Made by a program: the position numbers and the translations under genes | In this document: piece by piece, positions 23,519 to 31,946 of the stretch | Layout of the letters: the number at the start of each line of letters is the position of its first letter | Numbering within the stretch: the stretch's first letter is position 1 | Assembly (NCBI GenBank): GCA_964347345.1 | Contig: CAYFYB010000004.1 | Location: 15,919 to 79,918, forward strand | Length of the DNA stretch: 64,000 nucleotides | Direction of reading: 5' to 3' | Source of the DNA: JAJISG01 sp964347345 | GTDB lineage: Archaea; Thermoplasmatota; Thermoplasmata; RBG-16-68-12; JAJISG01 | Notes under the pieces: model-generated | The model's database searches: none | What the model saw: only the letters and a program-made list of their open reading frames with translations | Told to the model about the DNA's origin: nothing

Positions 23519-24451
23519 TTGTTGCCAACTGAGGAAGCTATTACGAAGGCCGTGGACGCCGCCTTGCCCTCTGTAGTGTCCGTGGGTACAGTAAGGCTCA
23601 TCCGGGCCTCTCTTTTCGATGTGGTGCCTGTCAAGGGCGTTGGTTCAGGTGTCGTCCTGGATGACGGCTTCATCCTGACCAATAATCACGTCGTGGAGGA
23701 GACGGAGGAGATAGAGGTGACCTTCCACGACGGTGAGGGAGTTCGCGGCATCGTCAGAGGCGGGGATGAGGTCTATGATGTGGCCGTCCTGGAGGTGGAG
23801 GCTACTGGCCTTAAACCCCTATCACTGGGCAACTCGGACAAGCTGAGGGTGGGCCAGCTCGTCATTGCAGTGGGCAATCCCCTCGGTCTCGCAGGAGGCC
23901 CAACTGTTACCACCGGGGTCGTCTCGGCCCTGAATCGCTCCGTCAATACGCCGAAAGGAATCCTCCCGAACCTCATACAGACAGATGCGGCCATCAACCC
24001 TGGCAACAGTGGAGGCCCCCTCCTGAACAGCACCGGCAGGGCCATTGGCATCAACACTGCCATAGTCCCCGCGGCCCAGGGAATAGGTTTCGCCATACCC
24101 ATCAACATCGCCGTCCAGGCCGGGAAAGACATCCTTGAGATTGGTCGGGTTCGCAGGCCTTGGTTGGGGATATACGGTGTCACCCTGACCCGCGGCATTG
24201 CCAGCTACTACAGCCTGCCGGTGGACAAGGGGGTTCTGATAGTCCAGGTCGCTCGTGGTGGCCCAGCGGCCAGGGCCGGGCTTGAAAGCGGTGATGTCCT
24301 CCTCCAAGTGGACAGCAAGCCCGTTGGCGATTTGGGGGACCTACTGCGAGAGGTCAGGATGAGGAAAGTGGGGAGTGAGGTGGAGGTCATCGTTGCCAGG
24401 GGAAGCCAGAAATATTCCACGATGATTGTCCTCCAAGAAAGTCCTCGCTGA
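23519..24451 (+). CDS. HtrA/DegP-like trypsin-fold serine protease with PDZ domain, no export signal
   Basis: About 310 residues. The catalytic triad is visible: His in TNNHVVE, Asp in EVYDVAVLEV and Ser in NPGNSGGP, followed by a C-terminal PDZ domain (residues about 215-305, GVLIVQVARGGPAARAGL). The start is TTG 23519 or 23522. A TATA-like CTTAATTAC at about 23480 and an AGGTG just upstream favour this; the longer frame upstream lies over the end of gdhA. No signal peptide or membrane helix is seen, so it probably acts in the cytoplasm, unlike most HtrA proteins. Confidence 0.9.
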   Translation: MLPTEEAITKAVDAALPSVVSVGTVRLIRASLFDVVPVKGVGSGVVLDDGFILTNNHVVEETEEIEVTFHDGEGVRGIVRGGDEVYDVAVLEVEATGLKPLSLGNSDKLRVGQLVIAVGNPLGLAGGPTVTTGVVSALNRSVNTPKGILPNLIQTDAAINPGNSGGPLLNSTGRAIGINTAIVPAAQGIGFAIPINIAVQAGKDILEIGRVRRPWLGIYGVTLTRGIASYYSLPVDKGVLIVQVARGGPAARAGLESGDVLLQVDSKPVGDLGDLLREVRMRKVGSEVEVIVARGSQKYSTMIVLQESPR

Positions 24452-24471
24452 GGTCCCGGCTGTGAGGAGAG

Positions 24472-24684
24472 ATGGCCAGGCTGGACAGGGCTGAGAGGAA
24501 GCTGAAGCGACTCCGTTCCATTGAGGCGGGCTACCGCCGGGAGATGAAGGCCGCAGAGAAACTGTTCGAAGAGGGCAAACTGAGCAGGGAAAAGTTCGAG
24601 AAGGTCAGGCGGCGAGCCGGCAGAAGGATCGAAAGGCTCGCTGCGCACATAAGACGGCTGAGCCAGCGAACGGAGAAGGCTTGA
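24472..24684 (+). CDS. 70-residue charged helical protein, SHOCT-like
   Basis: Almost entirely charged and helical, with a central AEKLFEEGKLSREKFEKV resembling SHOCT-type short C-terminal domains, which bind oligomeric partners. It follows the HtrA gene by 20 nt and may be part of the same transcript. No catalytic feature is seen; a structural or adaptor role is a guess. Confidence 0.6.
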   Translation: MARLDRAERKLKRLRSIEAGYRREMKAAEKLFEEGKLSREKFEKVRRRAGRRIERLAAHIRRLSQRTEKA

Positions 24685-24704
24685 ATCCCTCTCTGTTGCA
24701 GAAA

Positions 24705-24711
24705 ACTTTAT
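24705..24711 (+). promoter_or_regulatory. TATA box of the Cys microprotein gene
   Basis: ACTTTAT, centred about 29 nt before GTG 24737, so the transcript would begin at or just before the start codon. Confidence 0.5.
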
Positions 24712-24736
24712 CGTTGCATCTGGCCCTCTCTTATAC

Positions 24737-24859
24737 GTGGAGTCCGAGCCAAGACACTTGAAGGTCCGACCCATAGCGTGGGAGCTCGAATTTTGCGTGG
24801 TCTGTAAGTTCCCCGTCGAATACTGTCTCTGTGATATGATTCACTGCTGTGGCGACTAG
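24737..24859 (+). CDS. 40-residue cysteine-rich microprotein resembling the DENR/Tma22 N-terminus
   Basis: A leaderless GTG frame ending in TAG. It has six cysteines in 19 residues, in FCVVCKFPVEYCLC followed by a CC pair. The pattern C-x2-C-x-[FL]-P-x-E-Y-C is what I recall from the N-terminal zinc-binding segment of eukaryotic DENR/Tma22 (YCGVCSLPTEYCEY in human). The SUI1 domain of DENR is absent. It probably binds zinc. The dedicated TATA box at a leaderless distance, the open frame and the motif support a real gene. Function is unknown; a link to translation initiation or ribosome recycling is inference. Confidence 0.65.
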   Translation: MESEPRHLKVRPIAWELEFCVVCKFPVEYCLCDMIHCCGD

Positions 24860-24888
24860 GTAGGTACCCTCAACAAGGAGACCTCACG

Positions 24889-24896
24889 CTTATAAC
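24889..24896 (+). promoter_or_regulatory. TATA box of the korAB operon
   Basis: CTTATAAC lies about 48 nt before GTG 24940, which also has GGAGCGTGAGG upstream. Confidence 0.55.
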
Positions 24897-24939
24897 AAGC
24901 CCGACCCTTAGTCCTTTTCGGCTGCAGGAGCGTGAGGCC

Positions 24940-26700
24940 GTGTTAACGAACGATATGGCCGTCATGATTGGTGGAAGGGCGGGCGACGGCAGTCTCGTGA
25001 CGGGGGAGATCCTCGCCAAGATCTTCATGGAAGTGGGTCTAGAGGTCTTTACGGTCAAGGACTTCCCCTCCAATATCCGGGGCCTGCCAACCAACTACAC
25101 CATCAGAGCTAGAGACCGTCCCGTCATGGCACGGAAGGATCACGTTGACGTGCTGCTAGCCCTGGATGAGGAGGCGGTCAGCCTTCACGGGGATGAGCTC
25201 CCCTCCGAGGGCGTCCTGATATACGACAGCTCCCTCGGGAAGGGCCCCCAGGACTGGCGGAGGAAAGACGTCCATCTATATCAGGTGCCTCTCAAGACCC
25301 TGGCGGTGGACAACCTGGGGGGATCGCGGGCGGAGATATTCAAGAATACCGTCTCCCTGGGCGTCCTCTCCCACCTTTTCAGCATCGACGAGGAGGTCGT
25401 CCAGGCCGTCACCGCGGAGGAGTTCTCCAGGAAGGGGGCCGAGATTGTGGATAAGAATCGCCAGGCCATCTCCCTTGGGTCTGACTACGCACGGGAGAAC
25501 CTTGAGAAGACGGACCCCTACGTGATTGAGGGGAGGCCCAGGGAGGACAGAATTCTGGTGATGGGGGACTGGGCGATTGGCTACGGGGCTCTGGTGGCAG
25601 GGTGCAGATTCTACGCTGGCTATCCGATTACACCCACGACGGAGATCCTCGAGTGGATGGCGGATCATATGCCTGAATACAACGGCGCCGTCGTCCAGGT
25701 CGAGGACGAAATCGCCGCCATCACGATGGCCATCGGAGCGGCCTACGCGGGCCTGAGGTCCATGACGGGAACTTCCGGGCCAGGTGCCTCCCTGATGGCG
25801 GAAGCTATGAGCCTTGCGGGCATCAGCGAGATTCCCGTGGTGCTGGTCCACGGTCAGCGAGCGGGACCCTCCACGGGCTTACCGACGAAAACGGAGCAGT
25901 CGGACCTGCAGCACGCCCTCTTTGGCTCTCACGGGGACTTCCCGAGGATAGTGCTGACACCTGGCAGCGTTGAAGAGGCCTTCTATCTGACGGTGGAGGC
26001 CTTCAATCTCGCTGAGATGTTTCAGTGTCCCGTGATACTCCTTACGGAACAGGCCATATGTCAGAACAAACAGACAGTCCCCCGTTTCGACCTCACTCGC
26101 GTGAATGTTGAGAGGGGGAAACTGCTGACCAAGGCCGTCGAGGTCCAGGTGGCGGCCAACGGTGGGACCTTCAAGAGGTATCTGCTCACGGGGGACGGGG
26201 TTTCACCGCGATCCATACCTTCCATGGACGAGGCCATCTTCGAGGCCACCGGCAACGAGCATGATGAGGTGGGTCACACATCGGAGGACCCTGAGATGAG
26301 GAGAGCCATGATGGAGAAGCGGATGAGGAAGCTGGAGGCCGCCATGCCCCTCCTACCATCCCCGGTCATCCACGGCGATCCCTCGGCCCCAATCGCCCTT
26401 TTGGGCTTTGGCTACCCCACCGGTGCTATTCTCGAAGCCATGGACTCCCTTCGGGCGGAGGGTATTTCGACGAGATTTGTCCAGCTCAGGACCCTCTGGC
26501 CCTTCCAGCGGGAGGAGGTGGCATCCCTTCTGAGTGACACGAAACACCTCCTCGTTGTGGAGCACAACTTCAGCGGCCAACTCACCTTCCTTCTCCCCAG
26601 TCTCCTGCGTGTAGGGTCGGAGGTGTCCGCCATCAGGCGGTACGACGGGAAACTCTTCATCCCGGCGGACATTGCTCAGGGTGTCAGGGGGGTGCTGTGA
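24940..26700 (+). CDS. korA: 2-oxoacid:ferredoxin oxidoreductase, fused gamma-alpha subunit
   Basis: 586 residues. The N-terminal gamma domain (about 1-190) begins IGGRAGDGSLVTGEILA; the alpha domain (about 200-586) has FYAGYPITPTTEILEWM, the VQVEDEIAAI segment and GTSGPGASLM. The enzyme decarboxylates a 2-oxoacid oxidatively with CoA to acyl-CoA, CO2 and reduced ferredoxin. The fused gamma-alpha and separate beta form is typical of archaea; whether it prefers 2-oxoglutarate, pyruvate or branched oxoacids is not decided by sequence. The GTG start is preceded by a good ribosome site, and the beta subunit begins immediately after the stop. Confidence 0.93.
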   Translation: MLTNDMAVMIGGRAGDGSLVTGEILAKIFMEVGLEVFTVKDFPSNIRGLPTNYTIRARDRPVMARKDHVDVLLALDEEAVSLHGDELPSEGVLIYDSSLGKGPQDWRRKDVHLYQVPLKTLAVDNLGGSRAEIFKNTVSLGVLSHLFSIDEEVVQAVTAEEFSRKGAEIVDKNRQAISLGSDYARENLEKTDPYVIEGRPREDRILVMGDWAIGYGALVAGCRFYAGYPITPTTEILEWMADHMPEYNGAVVQVEDEIAAITMAIGAAYAGLRSMTGTSGPGASLMAEAMSLAGISEIPVVLVHGQRAGPSTGLPTKTEQSDLQHALFGSHGDFPRIVLTPGSVEEAFYLTVEAFNLAEMFQCPVILLTEQAICQNKQTVPRFDLTRVNVERGKLLTKAVEVQVAANGGTFKRYLLTGDGVSPRSIPSMDEAIFEATGNEHDEVGHTSEDPEMRRAMMEKRMRKLEAAMPLLPSPVIHGDPSAPIALLGFGYPTGAILEAMDSLRAEGISTRFVQLRTLWPFQREEVASLLSDTKHLLVVEHNFSGQLTFLLPSLLRVGSEVSAIRRYDGKLFIPADIAQGVRGVL

Positions 26701-27579
26701 ATGGCGATGCAGTACGACCTGACTATCCAGGATTTCAACTCGAAGACGGAAACATGGTGCCCGGGCTGCGGCGACTTCGGTGTAAACGGAGCGTTGAAGC
26801 GAGCGGCGGTCAACCTGAAGCTCCAACCCAAGGACATCGTTCTCGTCACGGGCATCGGCTGTTCGAGCAAGATATCGGACTACTTCAAGTCCTACGGCTT
26901 CCACACCCTCCATGGGAGGCCATTGCCGGTGGCCACTGCCATCAAGCTGGCCAACCCAAAGCTGACGGTGATTGTGGCAACGGGTGATGGGGACGCTTAC
27001 TCCATAGGCATTGGCCACTTCATCCACGGTGTCCGAAGGAACCCAAACATCACCATGATCGTCATGAACAACCAGGTGTACGGCCTTACCAAGGGGCAAC
27101 ACTCACCAACCGCCGGGATAGGAGCTTCTCTGGTCGGGGCCCCCACGGAGTCCAGAGAGTACCCGATCGACGGATGCGCCCTGGCCCTGACTGCTGGGGC
27201 CTCTTTCGTCGCCAGGACCTTCTCAGGAGACATGAAGGAGAGCATCTCCATCTTCGAGGCAGCCATCAAGCACCGAGGGTTTGCCCTGGTGGACGACCTG
27301 AGCCCCTGCGTCACGTTCAACAAGGTCAACACCTATGCCTGGTTCAGGGAGAACATCAGGAAGCTGTCTCAGGAGGACTATGACCCGACGGACAGGGTCG
27401 GGGCCATGGAGCTCCTCCTCCGATCGGAAAAGATCCCCGTCGGCATCATATACCGATCGTCTGCCCCACGAAGACCCTACGAGGAGTTCATCCTAGAAAG
27501 CCCTGATGAGCCGCCTGTATTCCAGAACTTGTCTCCAACAGAATGGGACTACGGCAAGATCATGGAGGAGTTCGATTAG
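26701..27579 (+). CDS. korB: 2-oxoacid:ferredoxin oxidoreductase, beta subunit
   Basis: 292 residues. The ThDP/iron-sulfur subunit: CPGCGDFG near residue 20, TGIGCSSKI, HGRPLPVATAIKLANP and the ThDP motif GDGDAYSIGIGH followed by NNQVYGLTKGQ. ATG 26701 directly abuts the stop of korA. The set lacks a separate ferredoxin-like delta subunit. Together with glutamate dehydrogenase it can oxidise amino-acid carbon and reduce ferredoxin. Confidence 0.94.
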   Translation: MAMQYDLTIQDFNSKTETWCPGCGDFGVNGALKRAAVNLKLQPKDIVLVTGIGCSSKISDYFKSYGFHTLHGRPLPVATAIKLANPKLTVIVATGDGDAYSIGIGHFIHGVRRNPNITMIVMNNQVYGLTKGQHSPTAGIGASLVGAPTESREYPIDGCALALTAGASFVARTFSGDMKESISIFEAAIKHRGFALVDDLSPCVTFNKVNTYAWFRENIRKLSQEDYDPTDRVGAMELLLRSEKIPVGIIYRSSAPRRPYEEFILESPDEPPVFQNLSPTEWDYGKIMEEFD

Positions 27580-27677
27580 CTGCATCCCTTCAGCAGACTC
27601 TCCCCTCATGAGCAGAGCGGTATGGTATGCTGCTGCCGAGCTTATGACGCTGGCTCCGCCCCTTTCGAGATGATCCC

Positions 27678-28238
27678 ATGGCCGTCTCACTCACAATGGA
27701 GAAGATAGCCGCCAGAATCCGGGACTGCGTCCTCTGTCCCCTCTACGAAGGCAGGACCTTTGCGGTGCCAGGGGAAGGTCATGGGGGGGCGTTCATCTTC
27801 CTGATAGGGGAGGCTCCCGGCAGACAGGAGGACGAGACCGGTCGCCCCTTCGTTGGGATGGCGGGAAGGGTATTGGACGAGGCTCTCCAAGGGGCGGGTC
27901 TTAGGCGATCGGAGGTCTTTATCACCAATGTGGTCAAGTGCAGGCCCCCGGGTAACAGGAATCCAAAGGCGGCTGAGATTAGGGCGTGTCGTCCCTATCT
28001 GGTCCAGCAGATTGAAACTCTACGTCCTTCGGTGATTGTGACCCTGGGCCTTGTTAGCCTGCAGTCTCTCCTCGGCGTGAGGGGAAAGGTGGCAGAGGAT
28101 CGGAAGAAGGACCTCGAGTTCGAGGGAATTCCGGTGGTGGCCACCTACCACCCGGCGGCTTCCCGCTACAGCCGCCTCTACAGGGCGCGGCTAGTGGAAG
28201 ACTTAAGGAGGGCGAGGAATATAGTCGGCCTGGTTTAG
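27678..28238 (+). CDS. Family 4 uracil-DNA glycosylase with [4Fe-4S] cluster
   Basis: 186 residues. Cluster ligands are CVLC near residue 17, then the Cys of VVKCRPP and the Cys of IRAC. Catalytic motifs are GEAPGRQEDETGRPFVG and the HPAA near residue 160. It removes uracil from DNA arising by cytosine deamination, an important task in heat-adapted archaea. An alternative ATG at 27696 exists. The Nudix gene starts at the base after the stop. Confidence 0.93.
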   Translation: MAVSLTMEKIAARIRDCVLCPLYEGRTFAVPGEGHGGAFIFLIGEAPGRQEDETGRPFVGMAGRVLDEALQGAGLRRSEVFITNVVKCRPPGNRNPKAAEIRACRPYLVQQIETLRPSVIVTLGLVSLQSLLGVRGKVAEDRKKDLEFEGIPVVATYHPAASRYSRLYRARLVEDLRRARNIVGLV

Positions 28239-28709
28239 ATGGCTCGCATCATTAGTCGGCGGCCCAGGCAGGACAAACCTAACGTCGATACACTCTCTGC
28301 TGGCGGGGTCATATTCCGCGCCAACGGAAGCGTGCTGCTCCTGCGCAAAGAGGATGAGAGGAGATGGTGCCTGCCGAAGGGAGGTGTGGAAGAGGGCGAG
28401 GAACCTGAGGAAGCCGCTTTGAGGGAGATCAGGGAGGAAACGGGACTCTACTGCAACTTGGCGGCCCACATCCTGGACATTCGCTATCGGTATTTCTGGC
28501 CTGAGGACCAGGTCAACTACGACAAGACGGTCAAGTACTACCTGGCTGAAGTGGTGGGAGGCAGCATCAAACTGGAAAGAGGTTTCGATACTCATCGCTG
28601 GTGCGTGGAAAAGGAGGCCCTTCGCCTTCTGCACTATGAGAACGACAAGAAAGTAATTCGCAAGGCCTTCAAGAGGTTACGACGAATAAGGTCAGCCTCA
28701 AGCTCGTAG
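28239..28709 (+). CDS. Nudix hydrolase
   Basis: 156 residues with the complete Nudix box: GGVEEGEEPEEAALREIREE followed by TGL, fitting Gx5Ex7REUxEExGU at residues about 47-69. It hydrolyses a nucleoside diphosphate linked to another moiety; the substrate is unknown. It directly follows the uracil-DNA glycosylase, so DNA repair or pool sanitation is likely. The basic C-terminal tail (KKVIRKAFKRLRRIR) is unusual and may bind nucleic acid. Confidence 0.9.
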   Translation: MARIISRRPRQDKPNVDTLSAGGVIFRANGSVLLLRKEDERRWCLPKGGVEEGEEPEEAALREIREETGLYCNLAAHILDIRYRYFWPEDQVNYDKTVKYYLAEVVGGSIKLERGFDTHRWCVEKEALRLLHYENDKKVIRKAFKRLRRIRSASSS

Positions 28710-30416
28710 TTACTGGCGAAGCCAGGACACCAGTTCGTCGTGGGGCAACGCGTTGATGGTGTCCGAAGCCTCCACCCATCCCCTCCGAGCCTGACCGATG
28801 CCAAACTTGATCATGTCAAGATGCAGGCGGCTGTGGGAGTCGGTGTTTATCACAATCTTGGCTCCCTGCTCCTTGGCCGCCTTGGCGTATGCCCCGTTGA
28901 GGTCCAGCCTCTCGATGTAGGCGTTGATTTCCAGCGCGGTGTGCGTCCTCACGGCAGTCTCTATCACCCTCGCCATGTCAAGGGCAACGGGCTCCCTCCC
29001 ACCGATCAGTCGGCAAGTGGGATGCGCCAGGATGTCCACGTTCGGGTTTTCCATAGCGCGGACCACCCTATCCGTCATATCCTTCTCCCGCATTCTGAAG
29101 TTTGAGTGAACGGCGGCAATGACGTAGTCCAGCCTCCTGAGGATATCGTCGCTGAAGTCCATCTCCCCGTGGTCCAGGATGTCAACCTCAGCGCCGTGCA
29201 GAATATGGATCCCCTCCACTTCTTCCCTCAGTTTCTGGACCTCATCCATCTGTCTCAGAATGTCCTCCTCCTTCATGCCGCCAGCGATGTAGACGGACTG
29301 GGAGTGGTCGCTTATTCCAAGGTACTCGTAGCCTCGGGCCCTTGCGGCTTCCACCATGTCTGGGAGACTGTCGTGACCATCAGTCCAGTTGGTATGGACG
29401 TGAAGGTCCCCCTTGATGTCCCCCTGAGTAATGAGCCTCGGCAAGTGGTTCTGGAGGGCCGCCTCCACCTCTCCCTGGGCCTCCCGGAGCTCAGGCTCGA
29501 TGTATCTGAGGCCCAGAGCGGCATAGACCTCCTCTTCCGTTGCCCCCGCTATCCTCTCCTCGCCCCGGAAGACACCATACTCGCTGAGCTTCAGACCCCT
29601 TTCGATGGCGAGGTTCCGGAGGCGAATGTTGTGATCCTTGGACCCTGTGAAGTACTGGAGGGCTGAGCCGAAGCTGTCCTCATTCAGCACGCGGATGTCC
29701 GCTTGAATCCCTTCTTCCAGCACGACGGAGGTCTTCGTGTCTCCCTTGAGGAGCACCTCCCTCACGTAGGGCATGGCGACGAAGGTGTCCATCACCTTTC
29801 CCCAGTCCTCTGAGGTCACCAGGATGTCGATGTCTCCCACCGTCTCCCTCATTCGTCTGACGCTACCGGCGACGCTCATCCTCTGCACTGGGGCATTGGT
29901 CCTCAGGTGTTCCATGACCCTCACGGCAAGGGGGAGGGCTCGACCCAAGAGCATCCTACCTTTAGACGCGGCCAAAAGCTCGATTCCCCTCAGGATGTTC
30001 TCCACCTTCTTGGGCCCGAGTCCCCTGATTCCAGCGATTCCGCCGCTAGTTGCCGCTTCTTTGAGCTGCTCGATGGTCTCGATTTGCAGTTTGTCATAGA
30101 GCAGCTTGGCCGTTTTGGGCCCTATTCCCGGGACCCTCATGACCTCCACGAGGCCAAGGGGCAGGTCCACCTTCAGCTTCTCGTAATACTGGATCTTGCC
30201 CTCTTCCAGGTACTGGGTGATCTTCTTAGCCATGCTCTGGCCTACACCCGGGAGGGTGTCCAGCTTTCCCTGTTTCCAGACCTCCTCTAGGTCCTCGCTC
30301 ATCGACTCTATGTTTCTAGCTGCCCTGCGGTAAGCTTCTGGCTTGAAGTCGACCCCCTGGAGGTCGAGCATGTCGGCTATATCATAGAAGATTCGGGCAA
30401 TCTCCAGGTTCTTCAT
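28710..30416 (-). CDS. polX: Family X DNA polymerase with PHP domain (PolX)
   Basis: 568 residues. Two helix-hairpin-helix regions (LPGVGQSMAKKI, VPGIGPKTAKLL) and a third (IRGLGPKKV) lead into the polymerase core with GSVRR and the metal-binding GDIDIL near residue 194. The C-terminal PHP domain (from about 335) holds HVHTNWTDG, ISDHSQS, HGAEVDI, AVHSN, LAHPT and NTDSH, which supply metal ligands for a phosphoesterase or 3'-5' exonuclease. Role: gap filling in base-excision repair. I start at ATG 30416, 24 nt from its TATA box. It converges with the Nudix gene with no spacer between the stops. Confidence 0.93.
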   Translation of the reverse strand: MKNLEIARIFYDIADMLDLQGVDFKPEAYRRAARNIESMSEDLEEVWKQGKLDTLPGVGQSMAKKITQYLEEGKIQYYEKLKVDLPLGLVEVMRVPGIGPKTAKLLYDKLQIETIEQLKEAATSGGIAGIRGLGPKKVENILRGIELLAASKGRMLLGRALPLAVRVMEHLRTNAPVQRMSVAGSVRRMRETVGDIDILVTSEDWGKVMDTFVAMPYVREVLLKGDTKTSVVLEEGIQADIRVLNEDSFGSALQYFTGSKDHNIRLRNLAIERGLKLSEYGVFRGEERIAGATEEEVYAALGLRYIEPELREAQGEVEAALQNHLPRLITQGDIKGDLHVHTNWTDGHDSLPDMVEAARARGYEYLGISDHSQSVYIAGGMKEEDILRQMDEVQKLREEVEGIHILHGAEVDILDHGEMDFSDDILRRLDYVIAAVHSNFRMREKDMTDRVVRAMENPNVDILAHPTCRLIGGREPVALDMARVIETAVRTHTALEINAYIERLDLNGAYAKAAKEQGAKIVINTDSHSRLHLDMIKFGIGQARRGWVEASDTINALPHDELVSWLRQ

Positions 30417-30439
30417 TCCTGCAAATATTGCTCGCGGCT

Positions 30440-30448
30440 CTATAATAC
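30440..30448. promoter_or_regulatory. Divergent TATA region between polX and DUF72
   Basis: CTATAATACG serves polX on the reverse strand (about 28 nt from ATG 30416) and could serve the DUF72 gene on the plus strand with a leader of 40-60 nt. Confidence 0.5.
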
Positions 30449-30529
30449 GTTTCTCCCCTTCCCGATTCAAAGGATGGACGACAACCCGGCACAGATGAGC
30501 TTTTTGGACTGGTGGCCAATACCCTCGCA

Positions 30530-31243
30530 ATGCCAGTGGGGACCTGCGGCTTTCCCATGTCTAGATCGGTCCTCTACAGGACTCTGGACGTGGTGGAGGT
30601 GCAGAGGACCTTCTACAAGCCGCCCCGAGTTGAGACCGTGAAACGATGGAGACAGGAGGCCCCTCCACGGTTCCAGTTCACCATCAAGGCCTGGCAGCTG
30701 GTCACGCACGATCCTGCCTCCCCTACTTATCGGAGGGCAGGGATCGACGTGCGGGACCGGGCTGGGAGCTACGGACACTTCCGACCGACCAAGGAGGTCT
30801 TCGAGGCCTGGGAAGTCATGGAAGAGGTGTGCAGGGCTGCCCGTGCCGCGGCCGTGGTCTTCCAGTCCCCTCCTTCCTTCAAGGAGAACCGGGAAAACGT
30901 GTCCAACATGAGGGAGTTCTTCACGAGCATTGACCGTCCCCGTCCCATGTGCTGGGAGCCCCGAGGAGGATGGTCTTCCAGTACCATCAAGGACCTCTGC
31001 TCCACCCTTGAACTCATACACTGCGTCGACCCCTTTGTCGGCCCGTCGTTGACTGGGGGTAAGGCCTACTTCAGACTCCACGGAATGCCTCCGGGAAAGA
31101 GGCGATATCATTACACCTACAGTGATGATGACCTCGCTGAACTCGAGAGCCTTTGCCGCGAACATAAGGAGGTATTTCTACTGTTTAACAACGTTACAAT
31201 GTATCAGGACGCCCTTCGGTTCAGGGAGGTGGCGGGTGTTTAG
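30530..31243 (+). CDS. DUF72-family protein
   Basis: About 237 residues of the DUF72 (YecE) TIM-barrel type: VGTCGFPM at the start, EVQRTFYKPPRVETVKRW, FTIKAWQLVTH, an AAVVFQSPPSF strand, CWEPRGGW, YFRLHG and VFLLFNNVTMYQDAL near the end. The family's biochemical function is unknown. I use ATG 30530; a GTG at 30512 is in frame. A PRTase gene overlaps its end by 8 nt. Confidence 0.85.
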   Translation: MPVGTCGFPMSRSVLYRTLDVVEVQRTFYKPPRVETVKRWRQEAPPRFQFTIKAWQLVTHDPASPTYRRAGIDVRDRAGSYGHFRPTKEVFEAWEVMEEVCRAARAAAVVFQSPPSFKENRENVSNMREFFTSIDRPRPMCWEPRGGWSSSTIKDLCSTLELIHCVDPFVGPSLTGGKAYFRLHGMPPGKRRYHYTYSDDDLAELESLCREHKEVFLLFNNVTMYQDALRFREVAGV

Positions 31244-31892
31244 GGACCGGGAGGATGCTGGGCGACGTCTTGCAGGGGAATTGCAGGCCTACGTCGGCCT
31301 CAGGCCGTTGGTCCTGGCCATCCCCAGAGGAGGAGTTCCCGTGGGCTTTCGTCTGGCCGAGGGCCTTGGTGCAGACTTCGATATCCTCATCACGCGGAAG
31401 ATTCCAATACCTTGGGAGCCCGAAGCTGGCTTCGGGGCCGTGGGCCCCGATGGCGAGTTCGTCCTCAGCGACTCCCTGATAGATGGCTTGGGACTGTCGA
31501 CCAAGGAGATCCAGACGCTTGCCCAGACAACGTTTGACGAGGTGCGAAGGAGGGAGGCCATCCTACGAAGGAATCGTCCTCGCCCGTCAGTTCGAGATCG
31601 CCACGTCATCCTGGTGGACGACGGCCTGGCCACGGGCTACACCATGTCGGCGGCCCTCGAGTGGGTCAGGCGTGGAGCTCCCAAGGAACTAGTTGTAGCG
31701 GTGCCGTGCAGCTCGAGTTCCGCCATCGAGGTCGTGAGTGGTTTGGCGGACACTGTGGTTGCCATGGAGGTGAGCCACGAGCCCTTCTTTGCTGTGGCCT
31801 CCTTCTACGAGCGGTGGACGGACCTAACAGATGAGGAGATTCTGCCCTACCTGAAGGACCTTCCCAAGAGGGGACATTATCAGGGACGATAA
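31236..31892 (+). CDS. Predicted phosphoribosyltransferase (COG1926-like)
   Basis: About 218 residues. The PRPP-binding loop VILVDDGLATGYTM lies near residue 130; the N-terminal segment has LVLAIPRGGVPVG and ITRKIPIPWEPEAGFGAV. The family is widespread, but its substrate base is not established. GTG 31236 has GGAGGTGGCGG upstream and overlaps the DUF72 stop; the frame further upstream is a shadow. Whether it makes a nucleotide is inference. Confidence 0.85.
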   Translation: MFRDREDAGRRLAGELQAYVGLRPLVLAIPRGGVPVGFRLAEGLGADFDILITRKIPIPWEPEAGFGAVGPDGEFVLSDSLIDGLGLSTKEIQTLAQTTFDEVRRREAILRRNRPRPSVRDRHVILVDDGLATGYTMSAALEWVRRGAPKELVVAVPCSSSSAIEVVSGLADTVVAMEVSHEPFFAVASFYERWTDLTDEEILPYLKDLPKRGHYQGR

Positions 31893-31946
31893 CGATGCGA
31901 AAAACTATAGGATGGAAGGATGCCATATTCTTGGGGAGTAGGCCCC

